Positions 46,848 through 56,328 of a stretch of 64,000 nt of DNA are shown piece by piece (the first letter of the stretch is position 1; each line of letters begins with the position of its first letter). This stretch comes from Synechococcus sp. SynAce01 (GTDB lineage: Bacteria; Cyanobacteriota; Cyanobacteriia; PCC-6307; Cyanobiaceae). The position numbers and the translations under genes were made by a program. Location of the stretch: positions 2,356,001 through 2,420,000 of the forward strand of contig NZ_CP018091.1 of assembly GCF_001885215.1 (NCBI RefSeq), given 5' to 3'. The notes beneath the pieces were generated by a model. That model was given only the letters and a program-made list of their open reading frames with translations, was not told the DNA's origin and searched no databases.

Positions 46848-48059
46848 TCAGGCAGGCGAATGGGTGGGGTCGAGGCGGCGTTCCAGGGCCCGGCTGCCGA
46901 GCCCCAGGGCGGCGCAGCAGCACCAGAACAGCACCGCCAGGGTGAGGTACACCTCGGCGGTGAGGCCCAGGAAGTCTGGGTTGGCCATCACGGTACGGGC
47001 GGTGCCGAGCAGTTCGAGCAGGCCGATCAGGGAAAGCAGCGTGGTGTCCTGCAACAGGGAGATGAACTGCCCCACCGTGGCCGGCAGGGCGATACGCAGG
47101 GCCTGGGGCAACACCACCTGCTGTAAGGCCTGGGGCACTGTCAGGCCCAGGGAGCGAGCGGCCTCCTGCTGGCCGGCGGGTACGGAGGCCAGCCCGGCCC
47201 TCACCGCTTCAGCCACGTAGGCGCCGCAGAAGAAGGTGAGCACCCAGGCCGCCCGCCAGACCCGATCCGGTGCCAGGCCGCCGGGCAGCATGAAACCAAG
47301 GATGTTCTGGCCGAGGAACAGCAGGGTGATCAGCGGGGCACCCCGGACGAATTCGATGTAGACCACCGAGCCCCAGCGCAGCAGGGGCAGCTCGCTGCGT
47401 CGTCCCAGGGCCATCAAGACACCAAGCGGAAAACTTGCGAGGATCGCGAAGCTGGCCATCAGCACCGTGAGCAGCAGGCCTCCCCATTCCGAAGGCGGCA
47501 CCCGCACCAGGCCCAGGCCGCCGCTGATCAGGGCCATGCCCAGCAGATAGAGCAGCGGCCAGATCAGGGGAACCAGTTTCAGCAGGCGTGGCGGCAGGCG
47601 CCGGCCCCAGCGGCCTGCCGACCAGCGGATGGCAAGCAGCAGGGCTGTGATCAGCCACCAGCGGGCCTGCAGCGGCACACTGAGCCCAAGGGCGGCGGGG
47701 GCCCAGCTGGCCAGAAACGCCAGCAGGGCAAGGGCGATCCGGTCGTTGAGCGGCCAGAGCACGCCGCTACGGTCCGCCCTGGGAATGGCGCGCAGCAGGC
47801 CCCAGCTGAGGCCGGAGGCCATGGCCAGCAAGGCCACTAGCAGCCACAGCCGCCATTGCTGATCGAGCGGGTAGCGCCCAACGGCGAACAGGGTGCTGTT
47901 GGCCTGGATCACCACCCACTGCGCCTGCAGGAAGGCCCAGCGCAGCAGACCCAGCAACGACGCCCCGATCAGGGCCAGCAGGCCAAGGCTGATCAGCCCG
48001 TCGGTGCGGCTGGCGAACAACTCGCGGCGGATGGCCTTCAGCGCGGGGTGGGAGGCCAT
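46848..48059 (-). CDS. Amino-acid ABC transporter permease (AapM/NatH type)
   Basis: The 403-residue permease has an N-terminal extension with extra membrane segments, as in AapM-type proteins, and a C-terminal BPD_transp_1 domain. The EAA loop, the contact point for the ATPase, is EAARSLGLTVPQALQQVVLPQALRI-like near 310. The YIEFVRGAPLITLLF stretch is typical of polar amino-acid permeases. Its first base is shared with the last base of the preceding permease gene. Confidence 0.88.
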   Translation of the reverse strand: MASHPALKAIRRELFASRTDGLISLGLLALIGASLLGLLRWAFLQAQWVVIQANSTLFAVGRYPLDQQWRLWLLVALLAMASGLSWGLLRAIPRADRSGVLWPLNDRIALALLAFLASWAPAALGLSVPLQARWWLITALLLAIRWSAGRWGRRLPPRLLKLVPLIWPLLYLLGMALISGGLGLVRVPPSEWGGLLLTVLMASFAILASFPLGVLMALGRRSELPLLRWGSVVYIEFVRGAPLITLLFLGQNILGFMLPGGLAPDRVWRAAWVLTFFCGAYVAEAVRAGLASVPAGQQEAARSLGLTVPQALQQVVLPQALRIALPATVGQFISLLQDTTLLSLIGLLELLGTARTVMANPDFLGLTAEVYLTLAVLFWCCCAALGLGSRALERRLDPTHSPA

Positions 48060-49048
48060 CAGCGCTCGCGGATTTGAACAAGCTGGTTCAGGCCGTTCAT
48101 CACAGCGGAGATCAGCAGATCGATCACCAGGTAGGCCCCCAGCAGCAGCAGGAACACCTCCAGTGCCCGGCCGGTCTGGTTGAGGGTGGTTTCAGCCACG
48201 GAATAGAGGTCGGCGTAGCCGACGGCCACCGCCAGGGCGGAGTTCTTGGCCAGAGAAATGTACTGGCTATTGAGGCCGGGAATGATCACCGGCAGGGCCT
48301 GGGGCAACACCACCGAGCGCATGCTCTGGCTCCAGTGCAGTCCCAGGGAAGTGGCGGCTTCCCACTGGCCGCGGGGCACAGCGGCGATGCCGCCACGCAC
48401 CACTTCGGCCACGAAGGCACCGGTGTAGGTGATCAGGCCGGTGAGCAGGGCGGCGAACTCGACCGAGAAACGCCAGGGAGCTTGCCAGATCCCATTCACC
48501 AGTTGCGGCCCCTGCCAGGACCAGCCCTCGGCGAACCAGGCCAGATAGAGCCCCGACTTGGCCAGCACCACCCCAGGAATTTGCAAGGCCTCGGTGCCGT
48601 TGCCGAAGGAGAGGAACACCACGAAATACCAGAACAGGAGCTGGAGCAACAGGGGGATGTTGCGAATCACCTCCACGTAGATCCGCCCCAGACGGCGCAC
48701 AAGGCCGTTGCCGCTGTAAGCCGTCATGCCAACGGCCGTGCCCAGCAGCGTGGCTCCAACCAGCCCAACCACGATCGCCCTCAGACTGTTCACCAAGCCC
48801 ACCACCAGGGCCCGCCAGTAGGGCATGGCAGCGTCGAATGGGATCAGGCTTTCGGCCACATCAAAGCTGGCCGGTTGACCCAACCAGCGCCAGCTGAGTA
48901 GCAGGCCGGCGGCGGTGAGATTGCGCACCAGGTTGCCCACCAGCAGCGCTATCACCACGAGCATCGCCAGGCCAACCACTCCCTGCACCAGCCAGGGGAT
49001 CACGCGCCGATCCCGCCACCAAGGGATAGGGGGCTTCTGTTCGCTCAT
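48059..49048 (-). CDS. Amino-acid ABC transporter permease (AapQ/NatG type)
   Basis: The 329-residue permease pairs with the 46848-48059 gene as a heterodimer. It shows the family stretches YVEVIRNIPLLLQLLFWYF (near 130) and WEAATSLGLHWSQSMRSVVL (the EAA loop, near 250). ATG 49048 is chosen because MSEQKPPIPWWRD leads directly into the first helix; the longer frame would overlap the binding-protein gene. Confidence 0.88.
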   Translation of the reverse strand: MSEQKPPIPWWRDRRVIPWLVQGVVGLAMLVVIALLVGNLVRNLTAAGLLLSWRWLGQPASFDVAESLIPFDAAMPYWRALVVGLVNSLRAIVVGLVGATLLGTAVGMTAYSGNGLVRRLGRIYVEVIRNIPLLLQLLFWYFVVFLSFGNGTEALQIPGVVLAKSGLYLAWFAEGWSWQGPQLVNGIWQAPWRFSVEFAALLTGLITYTGAFVAEVVRGGIAAVPRGQWEAATSLGLHWSQSMRSVVLPQALPVIIPGLNSQYISLAKNSALAVAVGYADLYSVAETTLNQTGRALEVFLLLLGAYLVIDLLISAVMNGLNQLVQIRER

Positions 49049-49071
49049 CGGGGGATAGGCATCCGGTGTGA

Positions 49072-50142
49072 TCAGCGGAACGGCGGTGAATAGATCAGGC
49101 CACCGTCGGTCCATTGCCGGTTTTCGGCACGATCCAGTTTCAGCGCAGAGGCACGGCCCACGTTGCGCTCGAAGATTTCGCCGTAGTTGCCCACGGCAGT
49201 GACCGCCTGGACGACGAAGTCGGCCGGCAGACCCAGCTGTTTACCGAAATCGCCTTCCACACCAAGGAAGCGGCGCAGGTCGGCCTGGTTGGTGTTGGCT
49301 TTGGCTTCGGCCAGCTTTTCGGCCACGTTCGCCTGGGTGATCCCCAGTTCCTCAGCTTGGAAGAGGGCGTAGACCGTCCAGCGAATCGCATCGGCCCAGG
49401 CGGGATCGCCGTTGATGCTGGCGGGGGTGAGCGGTTCCTTGCTCATCACCACAGGGAGGAGCACGTGCTGATCGGGGTCGGGGAAGCCACTGCGCTTGGC
49501 CGCGAGCTGGGAGCGGTCGCTGGTGACGGCCACACAGCGTTTGCCCAGGTAGGCGGCATAGGTCTGATCGCCGGTCTGGAATTTCAGGGGGGTGTAGGCG
49601 ATGCCCTGCTCGCGCATGCGATCGGCCAAGTTGAGCTCGGTGGTGGTGCCGCTCTCGACGCAGATCGGCTTGCCGTCGAGATCCTTGAGGCTGGCGATGC
49701 CACTGGCGGCCGGAACCATCATTCCCTGGCCGTCATAGAAGGTTGTTGGACCAAAGCTGATGCCATTCCCACCAGCCGAATCGCGGCTGAGGGTCTTGGT
49801 GGTGTTGCGGGCCAGCATGTCCACTTCTCCGCTGGCGAGGGCGGCGAAACGTTCGCTGGAGTTGAGGTCGCGGTATTCCACCTGGCCGGGGTCACCGAAG
49901 AGGGCGGCCGCCATGGCCCGGCAGGTGTCGGCATCAAGGCCGCTGTAGGTGCCGTCGGGGCCCAGGAAGCTGAAGCCCGGCAGCTTGCCGTCCACCCCAC
50001 AAACAAGCTTGCCGCGGCTGCGGATCGTGGCCATCTTCTCGCTCTGGACCCCGCCACCGCCACTGCCCTCGTCGGCGCAGCCGCCCATCACCAGGGCCAG
50101 AAGCAGGGGGCTCGCGCTGAGCAGGCGCCGCAGTTGGAGCAT
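49072..50142 (-). CDS. Amino-acid ABC transporter substrate-binding lipoprotein (AapJ/NatF type)
   Basis: The 356-residue protein has a lipoprotein signal (RRLLSASPLLLALVMGGC, lipid Cys22) and a type II periplasmic fold of the SBP_bac_3 family. Family stretches are SRGKLVCGVDGKLPGFSF, YSGLDADTCRAMAAALFGD, EVDMLARNTTKTLSRD and CVESGTTTELNLAD. The length fits the larger AapJ-like group rather than HisJ-size proteins. It begins the transporter operon and is divergent from ktrB with 102 bases between. Confidence 0.9.
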   Translation of the reverse strand: MLQLRRLLSASPLLLALVMGGCADEGSGGGGVQSEKMATIRSRGKLVCGVDGKLPGFSFLGPDGTYSGLDADTCRAMAAALFGDPGQVEYRDLNSSERFAALASGEVDMLARNTTKTLSRDSAGGNGISFGPTTFYDGQGMMVPAASGIASLKDLDGKPICVESGTTTELNLADRMREQGIAYTPLKFQTGDQTYAAYLGKRCVAVTSDRSQLAAKRSGFPDPDQHVLLPVVMSKEPLTPASINGDPAWADAIRWTVYALFQAEELGITQANVAEKLAEAKANTNQADLRRFLGVEGDFGKQLGLPADFVVQAVTAVGNYGEIFERNVGRASALKLDRAENRQWTDGGLIYSPPFR

Positions 50143-50244
50143 GGGTGGATAAGGAGTAGTGGGCGCAGTTTGCCAGTTGGGGGCAAGAGCACAGGTTACA
50201 AGCTCGACAGCAACACAACTGGGATAATTCGATGACTTGGCAGC

Positions 50245-51687
50245 ATGCGGTTGTCTTTCAGCGCAAAGCAGCGTCCTGTGGCTGGGCAGGAGCTGGCGAC
50301 GCGGCACAGCTGGCTCACCCTGGTGAACCACTGGCGATCACGGCTCACCGTTCCACAGTTCACCCTGGTGAGCGGTGTTTTGGTGATCGTCTTCGGCACC
50401 ATGCTGATGGCGCTGCCGGCTTTCTCCAACGCCAATGTGGGGATCTGGGAAGCCCTGTTCACGGTCACTTCGGCGATCACCGTGACAGGGCTCACGATCG
50501 TGAACGTGGGCGAGGACCTCACCTTTGCCGGCCAGCTGCTGCTGCTGCTGTTGATTCTCACCGGCGGCCTGGGGCTGATGGCGATCACCACCTTCCTGCA
50601 GGGCTTTGTGCAGGGAGGAACGGGATTGCGTCGTCGCCTCGACCGGGGCCGGACCCTCGATGAATTCGGCGTGGGGGGAGTGGGCAGCACCTTCCACTCG
50701 ATCCTGATCACGGCCGCCTGGATGGTGGGTCTGGGCACCGTGTTGCTGTTCAGCTATGGCTTTCGCGACATCGCCTCCCCCGGTGAGCGGCTCTGGGCCT
50801 CGTTGTTTCACTGCATCAGCGCCTACTGCAACGCCGGCTTCGGCCTCTGGGGCGACAGCCTGGAGGGCTACCGGGGCAATCCGGTGGTGAACGCGGTGAT
50901 CGCCTTGATGATCGTGGCCGGCGGCATCGGCTACCGGGTCACCAACGACCTCTGGTTGAACCGCTTCAAGGTGAAGCGCATCCGCAGCTTCTGCCTGCAC
51001 ACCCGCCTGGTGCTGCGCTGGTCCCTCGGGCTGGTGGTCTTCGGTGCCCTGGGCCTGCTCTTCACCGAACATGTGACCGGCAGCAGCGGCCTGACTTCGT
51101 TGCCGTGGTGGCAGGAAATTCAGGTGGTGATCTTCCAGTCGGTGTCGACCCGGACAGCCGGCTTCAACACCGTGCCGCTCTCGGCGGCGGCGATATCGGA
51201 AGCAGGGATGCTGCTGATGATGACCCTGATGTTCATCGGTGCCAGCCCCGGGGGTACCGGCGGTGGCATCAAGACCACCACCTTCGCCGCCCTGGTGGCC
51301 GCCACGCGCTCCACGCTGATGGGTCTGGACACGGTGGTGATCCGCCGGCGGGCCATCTCCGACAAGGTGGTGCTGCGGGCCGTGGGAGTCACCCTGGCCT
51401 CGCTGTTGTTCGTGCTGTTGATGGCCCTGGTGCTGGGGCTGGACCAGGCCACCAGCGCCGATGGGCACACCTTCACCTTCCTCGACAAACTGTTCACCTG
51501 CATCTCGGCCTTCGCCACCGTCGGCCTTGATGTGGGGGTGACGAGCGCCTTGAATCGCTGGGGCCAGCTGGTGTTGATGGTGGGGATGTTCGTCGGTCGG
51601 ATCGGCATCCTGCTGTTGCTCTCGGCGATTTTCGGCAAACCGGCCTGTCCACGCGTCTCCTACCAGCACGAGGACCTTTACGTCTGA
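50245..51687 (+). CDS. ktrB: KtrB/TrkH-type K+ transporter, membrane subunit
   Basis: The 480-residue protein has four pore-loop repeats, each with the selectivity Gly: [12 protein letters not shown] (about 81), [12 protein letters not shown] (about 200), [12 protein letters not shown] (about 305) and [13 protein letters not shown] (about 430). This is the four-fold MPM structure of Trk/Ktr/HKT transporters. KtrB imports K+, usually driven by Na+ in cyanobacteria, and needs a KtrA RCK subunit. No ktrA is adjacent, so its partner must be elsewhere. Confidence 0.9.
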   Translation: MRLSFSAKQRPVAGQELATRHSWLTLVNHWRSRLTVPQFTLVSGVLVIVFGTMLMALPAFSNANVGIWEALFTVTSAITVTGLTIVNVGEDLTFAGQLLLLLLILTGGLGLMAITTFLQGFVQGGTGLRRRLDRGRTLDEFGVGGVGSTFHSILITAAWMVGLGTVLLFSYGFRDIASPGERLWASLFHCISAYCNAGFGLWGDSLEGYRGNPVVNAVIALMIVAGGIGYRVTNDLWLNRFKVKRIRSFCLHTRLVLRWSLGLVVFGALGLLFTEHVTGSSGLTSLPWWQEIQVVIFQSVSTRTAGFNTVPLSAAAISEAGMLLMMTLMFIGASPGGTGGGIKTTTFAALVAATRSTLMGLDTVVIRRRAISDKVVLRAVGVTLASLLFVLLMALVLGLDQATSADGHTFTFLDKLFTCISAFATVGLDVGVTSALNRWGQLVLMVGMFVGRIGILLLLSAIFGKPACPRVSYQHEDLYV

Positions 51688-51733
51688 GCTCCCCAGCCAT
51701 TACCGCTTTCCCCTTCGCTCCGGTCTTCAGTCC

Positions 51734-52816
51734 TTGGCGCCAGCATCCCCCGATTCCCTGATCCTGCGCCGTCCCGACGACTGGCACGTCCATCTGCGCG
51801 ATGGCGCCATGCTTCGGGCGGTGGTGGGTGCCACGGCGAGCCAGTTCGCCCGGGCGATCGTGATGCCCAATCTCGTCCCGCCGATCACCACGGCGGCGGC
51901 GGCGGCCGCCTACCGGCAACGGATCCTGGCGGCGTTGGCAGCCTCCGGCCATCCCTGCGCCGGCCGCTTCACACCCTTGATGACGGCCTATCTCACCGAC
52001 AGCATCGATCCAGCCGAACTGGAGCGGGGCTTTGCCGACGGCGTGTTCAGCGCCGCCAAGCTCTATCCCGCCAATGCCACCACCAATTCAGCCGCTGGGG
52101 TGAGTGATCCCGAGCGGATCACCCCGGTGCTCGCCACCATGGAGCGGATCGGCATGCCGCTGTTGATTCATGGCGAAGTCAGCGACCTGGACGTCGACAT
52201 CTTTGATCGCGAGGATGTGTTTCTCGAGCGTCATCTTCAGCCGATGCTGGCGCGGTTCCCGGGCCTGAAGATGGTGCTGGAGCACATCACCACCGCCGAT
52301 GCCGTGGCCTTTGTGCAGGACGCCGGCCCCCAGCTGGCCGCCACGATCACCCCCCATCACCTGCAGATCAATCGCAACGCCATGTTCCAGGGAGGGCTGC
52401 GGCCCCATGCCTATTGCCTGCCGGTGGCCAAACGGGAATTGCACCGGCTGGCCCTGCGCTGGGCGGCCACCTCGGGCAACCCGAAATTTTTTCTCGGCAC
52501 CGATTCAGCGCCCCACCCCCGCAGTGCCAAGGAATCGGCCTGTGGCTGCGCCGGCATCTTCAATGCCCCCCATGCCCTGGAAAGCTATGCCCAGGTGTTT
52601 GAGCAGGAAGGCGCCCTGGATCGTCTCGAAGCCTTCGCTTCGGAGTTCGGCCCCCGCTTCTACGGCCTGACGCCCAACGCGGGCACGGTGGAATTGCGGC
52701 GTTTGCCCCTCGATGTGCCCAAGCAGCTCGACCTCGACAACGGCGAGGGGGGCTGCGAACGGCTGGTGCCTTTTCAGGCCGGAGAGACCTTGCCCTGGCG
52801 GCTGGTGGTCTCCTGA
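51734..52816 (+). CDS. pyrC: Dihydroorotase (PyrC, class II type)
   Basis: The 360-residue zinc enzyme cyclises carbamoyl-aspartate to dihydroorotate in pyrimidine synthesis. The metal motif is [10 protein letters not shown] (about 15), the carboxylated Lys lies in [15 protein letters not shown] (about 115), HGEV and EHITTADAV supply further ligands, and [14 protein letters not shown] holds the catalytic Asp. The start is TTG 51734, the first codon before the conserved RPDDWHVH. Its 3' end overlaps the convergent pyrFE gene by 43 bases. Confidence 0.92.
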   Translation: MAPASPDSLILRRPDDWHVHLRDGAMLRAVVGATASQFARAIVMPNLVPPITTAAAAAAYRQRILAALAASGHPCAGRFTPLMTAYLTDSIDPAELERGFADGVFSAAKLYPANATTNSAAGVSDPERITPVLATMERIGMPLLIHGEVSDLDVDIFDREDVFLERHLQPMLARFPGLKMVLEHITTADAVAFVQDAGPQLAATITPHHLQINRNAMFQGGLRPHAYCLPVAKRELHRLALRWAATSGNPKFFLGTDSAPHPRSAKESACGCAGIFNAPHALESYAQVFEQEGALDRLEAFASEFGPRFYGLTPNAGTVELRRLPLDVPKQLDLDNGEGGCERLVPFQAGETLPWRLVVS

Positions 52817-54315
52817 TCCACCGCCACGGGCGGGTGGTTCACCGACAACAGGGCCGCCTGGTCATCACTGAGGCGTCCGGCGGCATGGAGCACCTGGATG
52901 ATCCGACCGATGCTGAGAACGGGATGACAACGGTATCCAGCCTCAGCGAGTCGCTGAATGCCGCCGCCGCCGTGGTCAATCAGCACCACCACATCATTCA
53001 CCACCAGTCCGGACGATTCCAGCTTGCTGATCCCATCGAGCACACTGCCACCGGTGATCAGAATGTCGTCGACCACCACCACGCTTTCGCCTTCCTGGAA
53101 GTCGCCTTCGATCAGGCGGCGGGCGCCGTGGGCCTTCACCTCCTTGCGGGGATAGATCAAGGGGCTGTGCAGTTGCAGTGACAGCCCCGTGGCCGTGGGC
53201 AGGGAGCCATAGGGAATGCCGGCAATGCGATCGAACGTCAGTGGCTCAAGCCGGCCGGCATAGGCATGCAGCACCCGGTGAAACAAGTTCGGATCGGAGA
53301 TGATCTGGCGCAGATCGATGTAGTAATTGAAGATGGCACCGGAGGCCTGGACGTAGTCGCCGAACAACAGGCAGCCGATATCAAACAGGGCCAGAATGAG
53401 CTCATCAAGTGGATCAATCGGCGGCTGGGTCTCGCTCGGCGCCTTTGGTTCGCGGGGCGCGCCCGGTGCCGGTAACCAGATCGAGCAGCGATCGGCGCTG
53501 CCCACATCGAGGCGGAGCCGCATCGTTTCGATCTGTTGGCGCAGAGCCGCGGTGCCCTGCTCAATATCCTTTTCCACCAGCAGGTTCTGGGGCAGGGGCA
53601 GCAGCAGCCCATCGGCCGAAGAGGTGAGGCCTGCCTTGAGCATCGACTCCAGCCGCTCCTCCTTTCCCCAGAGGCTGCGCAGGATCACGAACCGCTCCGG
53701 GGCGCCCTGCCGCACCCGGGCCAGTACCGCCGGATTGCTGGTGCCCACCTCCAGCAGCAGCTGTTCACTTGTGCCCCAGAGTTGGCACTCGCGCACGAAC
53801 TTGAGGTAGAGCGGGTCGTCTTCGTCGGGATGGTGCTGAAAGATCTTCGAGGCCGCGTTGGAGCTGTGGCAGGTGACCACCACACCCCGCTCCGGGTAGA
53901 GCAGAAAGGGCGCCACGATGTCCTGACCCGGCAGCGGCGAGAGGGTGATCGCATCGACCCCGAGCTCGGCGAAGACGTAGTGCGCCAGGGCCGACGACGT
54001 GTTCAGGTCACAGTGTTTGGCATCGAGGATCAGGGGCACCGAGAGCGGCACCAGTTCACGCACTTCATGCAGAAGCTCGATGCCGATCGGACCGAGCGCC
54101 TGATAGAAGCCCAGGCTCGGTTTATAGGCGCAAACATTTTCAACGGTGGCCTCGATCACCGTCTTGATCCAGCGGCGGGCCTGGGCCAGAAAGGAGCCAT
54201 TGCCGGGGTTGTGGCGGCTCCAGGTCCGCAGCATCTCCGGGTTGGGATCGAGTCCGGTGATCAGCAGCGACTGGCGGCTGGCCATCGCCTCGGTGAGTTT
54301 GACGAAAAAGCTCAT
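52774..54315 (-). CDS. pyrFE: Bifunctional orotidine-5'-phosphate decarboxylase / orotate phosphoribosyltransferase
   Basis: The 513-residue protein fuses the two last enzymes of UMP synthesis in the order opposite to the eukaryotic UMP synthase. The decarboxylase (about 1-280) has [22 protein letters not shown] and the catalytic [14 protein letters not shown]. The transferase (about 310-513) has [17 protein letters not shown] and the PRPP loop [13 protein letters not shown]. This PyrF-PyrE arrangement is known in cyanobacteria. ATG 54315 ([11 protein letters not shown]) fits the family; the upstream part of the frame is not conserved. Its tail overlaps pyrC tail-to-tail. Confidence 0.92.
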   Translation of the reverse strand: MSFFVKLTEAMASRQSLLITGLDPNPEMLRTWSRHNPGNGSFLAQARRWIKTVIEATVENVCAYKPSLGFYQALGPIGIELLHEVRELVPLSVPLILDAKHCDLNTSSALAHYVFAELGVDAITLSPLPGQDIVAPFLLYPERGVVVTCHSSNAASKIFQHHPDEDDPLYLKFVRECQLWGTSEQLLLEVGTSNPAVLARVRQGAPERFVILRSLWGKEERLESMLKAGLTSSADGLLLPLPQNLLVEKDIEQGTAALRQQIETMRLRLDVGSADRCSIWLPAPGAPREPKAPSETQPPIDPLDELILALFDIGCLLFGDYVQASGAIFNYYIDLRQIISDPNLFHRVLHAYAGRLEPLTFDRIAGIPYGSLPTATGLSLQLHSPLIYPRKEVKAHGARRLIEGDFQEGESVVVVDDILITGGSVLDGISKLESSGLVVNDVVVLIDHGGGGIQRLAEAGYRCHPVLSIGRIIQVLHAAGRLSDDQAALLSVNHPPVAVDQETTSRQGKVSPA

Positions 54316-54418
54316 GATCTCCGCCAGCATGCCGGCGCTACAGCCACAGCCAGCCTCCTGAACCCTTCGAGCATGGGATGGAGCCTCCGCCCACTGGCCA
54401 TTGCCTGGAAGCTCCATC

Positions 54419-55699
54419 ATGGTCATGTCGACCGGCCCCACCGCAGGACCTCTTGAACATCAAGTTCTCTTGAACATCAAGTTGCTGAAGCCCGCTCCGC
54501 TCAGCCTGCTGCTGGCCATGCTGCTGTTGCCAGCGGCGGGTTGCGCCGCCGCGGAGGAGGCCCGCCAGGCTCCATCTCCTACGCCGCCGCTTCATGGCGG
54601 GGGCGGGCTGGGCACCACAGTTCGGCCCAAGGCCCTGGTCACGGGGCTGGAGCACCCCTGGGGGATGGCCTGGTTGCCGGATGGTTCCGTGCTGATCACC
54701 GAGCGTCCCGGCCGCCTGCGCCTCGTGCGCGATGGGGTGCTCGATCCAAGGCCGATTTCCGGGGTGCCCGAGGTGCTGGCCCAGGGGCAAGGGGGGCTGC
54801 TGGATGTGGCAGTGGATCCCGATTTCGAGCGCAACCGTTTCATTTATCTGAGCTACGCGGCAGGCGAGCGTGGCGCCAACGGCACCCGGGTGGCGCGCGC
54901 CCGCTTCAACGGCCAGTCTCTGAGTGATCTGGAGGTGATCTATGCGGTGCCCCAGAACAAGCCCGGAGCCCAGCATTTCGGCTCCCGCCTGCTCTGGCTT
55001 CCCGACGGCAGCCTGCTGGTGTCGATCGGCGATGGCGGCAATCCGCCGCTGCAACTCGAAGGTGCGCTGATCCGCCGCCAGGCCCAGAACCGCAGCAGTG
55101 CCCTGGGCAAGCTGTTGCGCATCACCCGGGATGGAGCCCCAGCCCGTGGCAATCCCTTTGCCACCGGCCAGGGCGAAGCGCCCAAGGTCTGGAGCTACGG
55201 ACACCGCAATGTGCAGGGTCTGGCCTTGGACCCGCTCAACGGGCGGGTCTGGGTGAGCGAACACGGCGCCCGCGGCGGCGATGAGCTCAACTTGGTGGAG
55301 GCCGGCGCGAACTACGGCTGGCCTGTGGTCACCCATAGCCGCGAGTATTCCGGTCCGCCGATCTCTGCGGCTCAATCAGCACCAGGACTGGTGGATCCAC
55401 GGCGGGTCTGGACCCCCGCGATTGCCCCCTCCGGTCTGGCGATCGACCGTGGCGATCGGTATCCAGGCTGGAGTGGCAATCTGTTCGCCGGTGGGCTGGT
55501 CTCGCGCGATGTGCGCAGGATCAGCCTGCAGGCCGATGGAACGGTGGCGTCTGAGGAGACCATTCCAATCGGGGCGCGGGTCAGGGATGTGCGCCAGGGG
55601 CCCGATGGCTATCTCTACGTGCTCACCGATTCGCCAGATGACGGCCAGTTGCTACGCCTGGAGCCGGCCTCTGCCCCGCCGCCCTCTGGCAACCGATGA
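54419..55699 (+). CDS. PQQ-dependent sugar dehydrogenase-like lipoprotein (GDH-B/YliI family)
   Basis: The 426-residue protein is a six-bladed beta-propeller of the soluble glucose/aldose sugar dehydrogenase family. Motifs include LEHPWGMAWLPDGSVLITERPG (near 80), GQGGLLDVAVDPDF, AQHFGSRLLWLPDGSLLVSIGDGG, VWSYGHRNVQGLALDP and VWVSEHGARGGDELNLV. A lipobox LLLPAAGC (Cys42 from this start) predicts export and lipid anchoring. The PQQ cofactor is inferred from the family. ATG 54419 has GGAAG seven bases upstream; TTG 54470 would give a shorter, more typical signal peptide. The region between carries the tandem repeat at 54451-54483. Confidence 0.85.
   Translation: MVMSTGPTAGPLEHQVLLNIKLLKPAPLSLLLAMLLLPAAGCAAAEEARQAPSPTPPLHGGGGLGTTVRPKALVTGLEHPWGMAWLPDGSVLITERPGRLRLVRDGVLDPRPISGVPEVLAQGQGGLLDVAVDPDFERNRFIYLSYAAGERGANGTRVARARFNGQSLSDLEVIYAVPQNKPGAQHFGSRLLWLPDGSLLVSIGDGGNPPLQLEGALIRRQAQNRSSALGKLLRITRDGAPARGNPFATGQGEAPKVWSYGHRNVQGLALDPLNGRVWVSEHGARGGDELNLVEAGANYGWPVVTHSREYSGPPISAAQSAPGLVDPRRVWTPAIAPSGLAIDRGDRYPGWSGNLFAGGLVSRDVRRISLQADGTVASEETIPIGARVRDVRQGPDGYLYVLTDSPDDGQLLRLEPASAPPPSGNR
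54451..54483. repeat. Tandem 17-base repeat of a CTTGA-ACA-TCAAG palindrome
   Basis: TCTTGAACATCAAGTT occurs twice, 17 bases apart (54451 and 54468). Each copy contains the inverted repeat CTTGA/TCAAG with spacer ACA. The spacing is not a multiple of three, so if translated the two copies are read in different frames. It could be a double operator for the pyrFE / sugar dehydrogenase divergent region, with translation starting at TTG 54470 or after. Confidence 0.8.
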
Positions 55700-56143
55700 C
55701 CGTGGCGGTGGCCCTGGCGATGCTGGAGCGGCATCGTCTATCCAGGCCATTGGGGATTGTTTGGCGGCCACCTGGAAGCCAACGAGACGCCGGAGCAGGC
55801 CCTGCGCCTTGAGCTGAAGGAAGAAATCAACGGGGAGATCCAGGAGCTGCCCCTCTGGTTCAGCCACCACGACAGCCAGCGAAGCGCCTATTTCTTCCGC
55901 GCGGCCCTGCCGGTGCCCATAGAAGCGCTGGAGCTGCTGGAGGGTCAGGACATGGTGCTCGCTTCGCTCAACGAGATGGCCAGCGGGGCGATCTGCACCC
56001 CCAGGCTCGATCAGCCACGTCCCCTGGCCCCCTCGCTGCGCAGGGCCATGCTCGAACTGGAGCTGGAGCAAAGTGGCCTGGCTTCCGCTGGGAATGTCCG
56101 CCCTTGGGCTGCTGCAAGCGGTGAGGATTGCTCGGTTTCGTAG
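55696..56143 (+). pseudogene. NUDIX hydrolase gene with internal deletion/frameshift
   Basis: The start ATG 55696 overlaps the preceding stop (ATGA) and gives MTVAVALAMLERHR, the usual first strand of small NUDIX proteins. This frame is then lost. The other frame carries GIVYPGHWGLFGGHLE followed by ANETPEQALRLELKEEIN, the NUDIX box (Gx5Ex7REUxEE form with Leu for Arg). It continues to 56143. Relatives have about 12 residues (of the WLLQLRDDIP kind) between the two parts. Their absence together with the frame change points to a small deletion near 55725-55740. A truncated product from TTG 55757 is possible but lacks the first strand. Confidence 0.7.
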
Positions 56144-56178
56144 TGGACGCGACAGCGCAACTCATCCACTTACGTAAC

Positions 56179-56184
56179 TATAAA
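56179..56184 (+). promoter_or_regulatory. Possible -10 element before the guanidine riboswitch
   Basis: TATAAA lies about 20 bases upstream of the riboswitch core in an otherwise AT-enriched stretch (TACGTAACTATAAACAAG), giving a transcript start near 56190. No convincing -35 is visible. Confidence 0.4.
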
Positions 56185-56189
56185 CAAGC

Positions 56190-56305
56190 GGAAATGATTC
56201 CTAGGGTTCCGATTTCTTCAGCTTCTTTGCTGGTGGAATGTCTGGTCCGAGAGGAACACACTGAAGTGATTCAGTGGCACGGAGGGACAAAAGCCCGGGA
56301 GACCG
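56190..56305 (+). ncRNA. Guanidine-I (ykkC class I) riboswitch
   Basis: Three diagnostic conserved blocks occur in order: CTAGGGTTCCG (56201-56211), CTGGTCCGAGAG (56242-56253) and GGGACAAAAGCCCGGGAGA (56284-56302). The stem CACTGAA-GTGA-TTCAGTG, just before the last block, corresponds to the variable helix. The aptamer binds guanidinium. Downstream, TCCCTCCGTG (56318-56327) is a perfect complement of CACGGAGGGA (56278-56287). This offers an alternative helix that ends one base before the gdmH start codon, so control is likely at translation. Confidence 0.93.
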
Positions 56306-56328
56306 CCATTCTCCAACTCCCTCCGTGC

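Noticed and set aside
50338-51669. 443-codon open frame antisense to ktrB
   Set aside because: It is a shadow frame; the plus strand has the four pore loops of a K+ transporter.
56128-56328. N-terminal extension of guanidine hydrolase
   Set aside because: The 67 codons are riboswitch sequence; conserved RNA blocks explain them.
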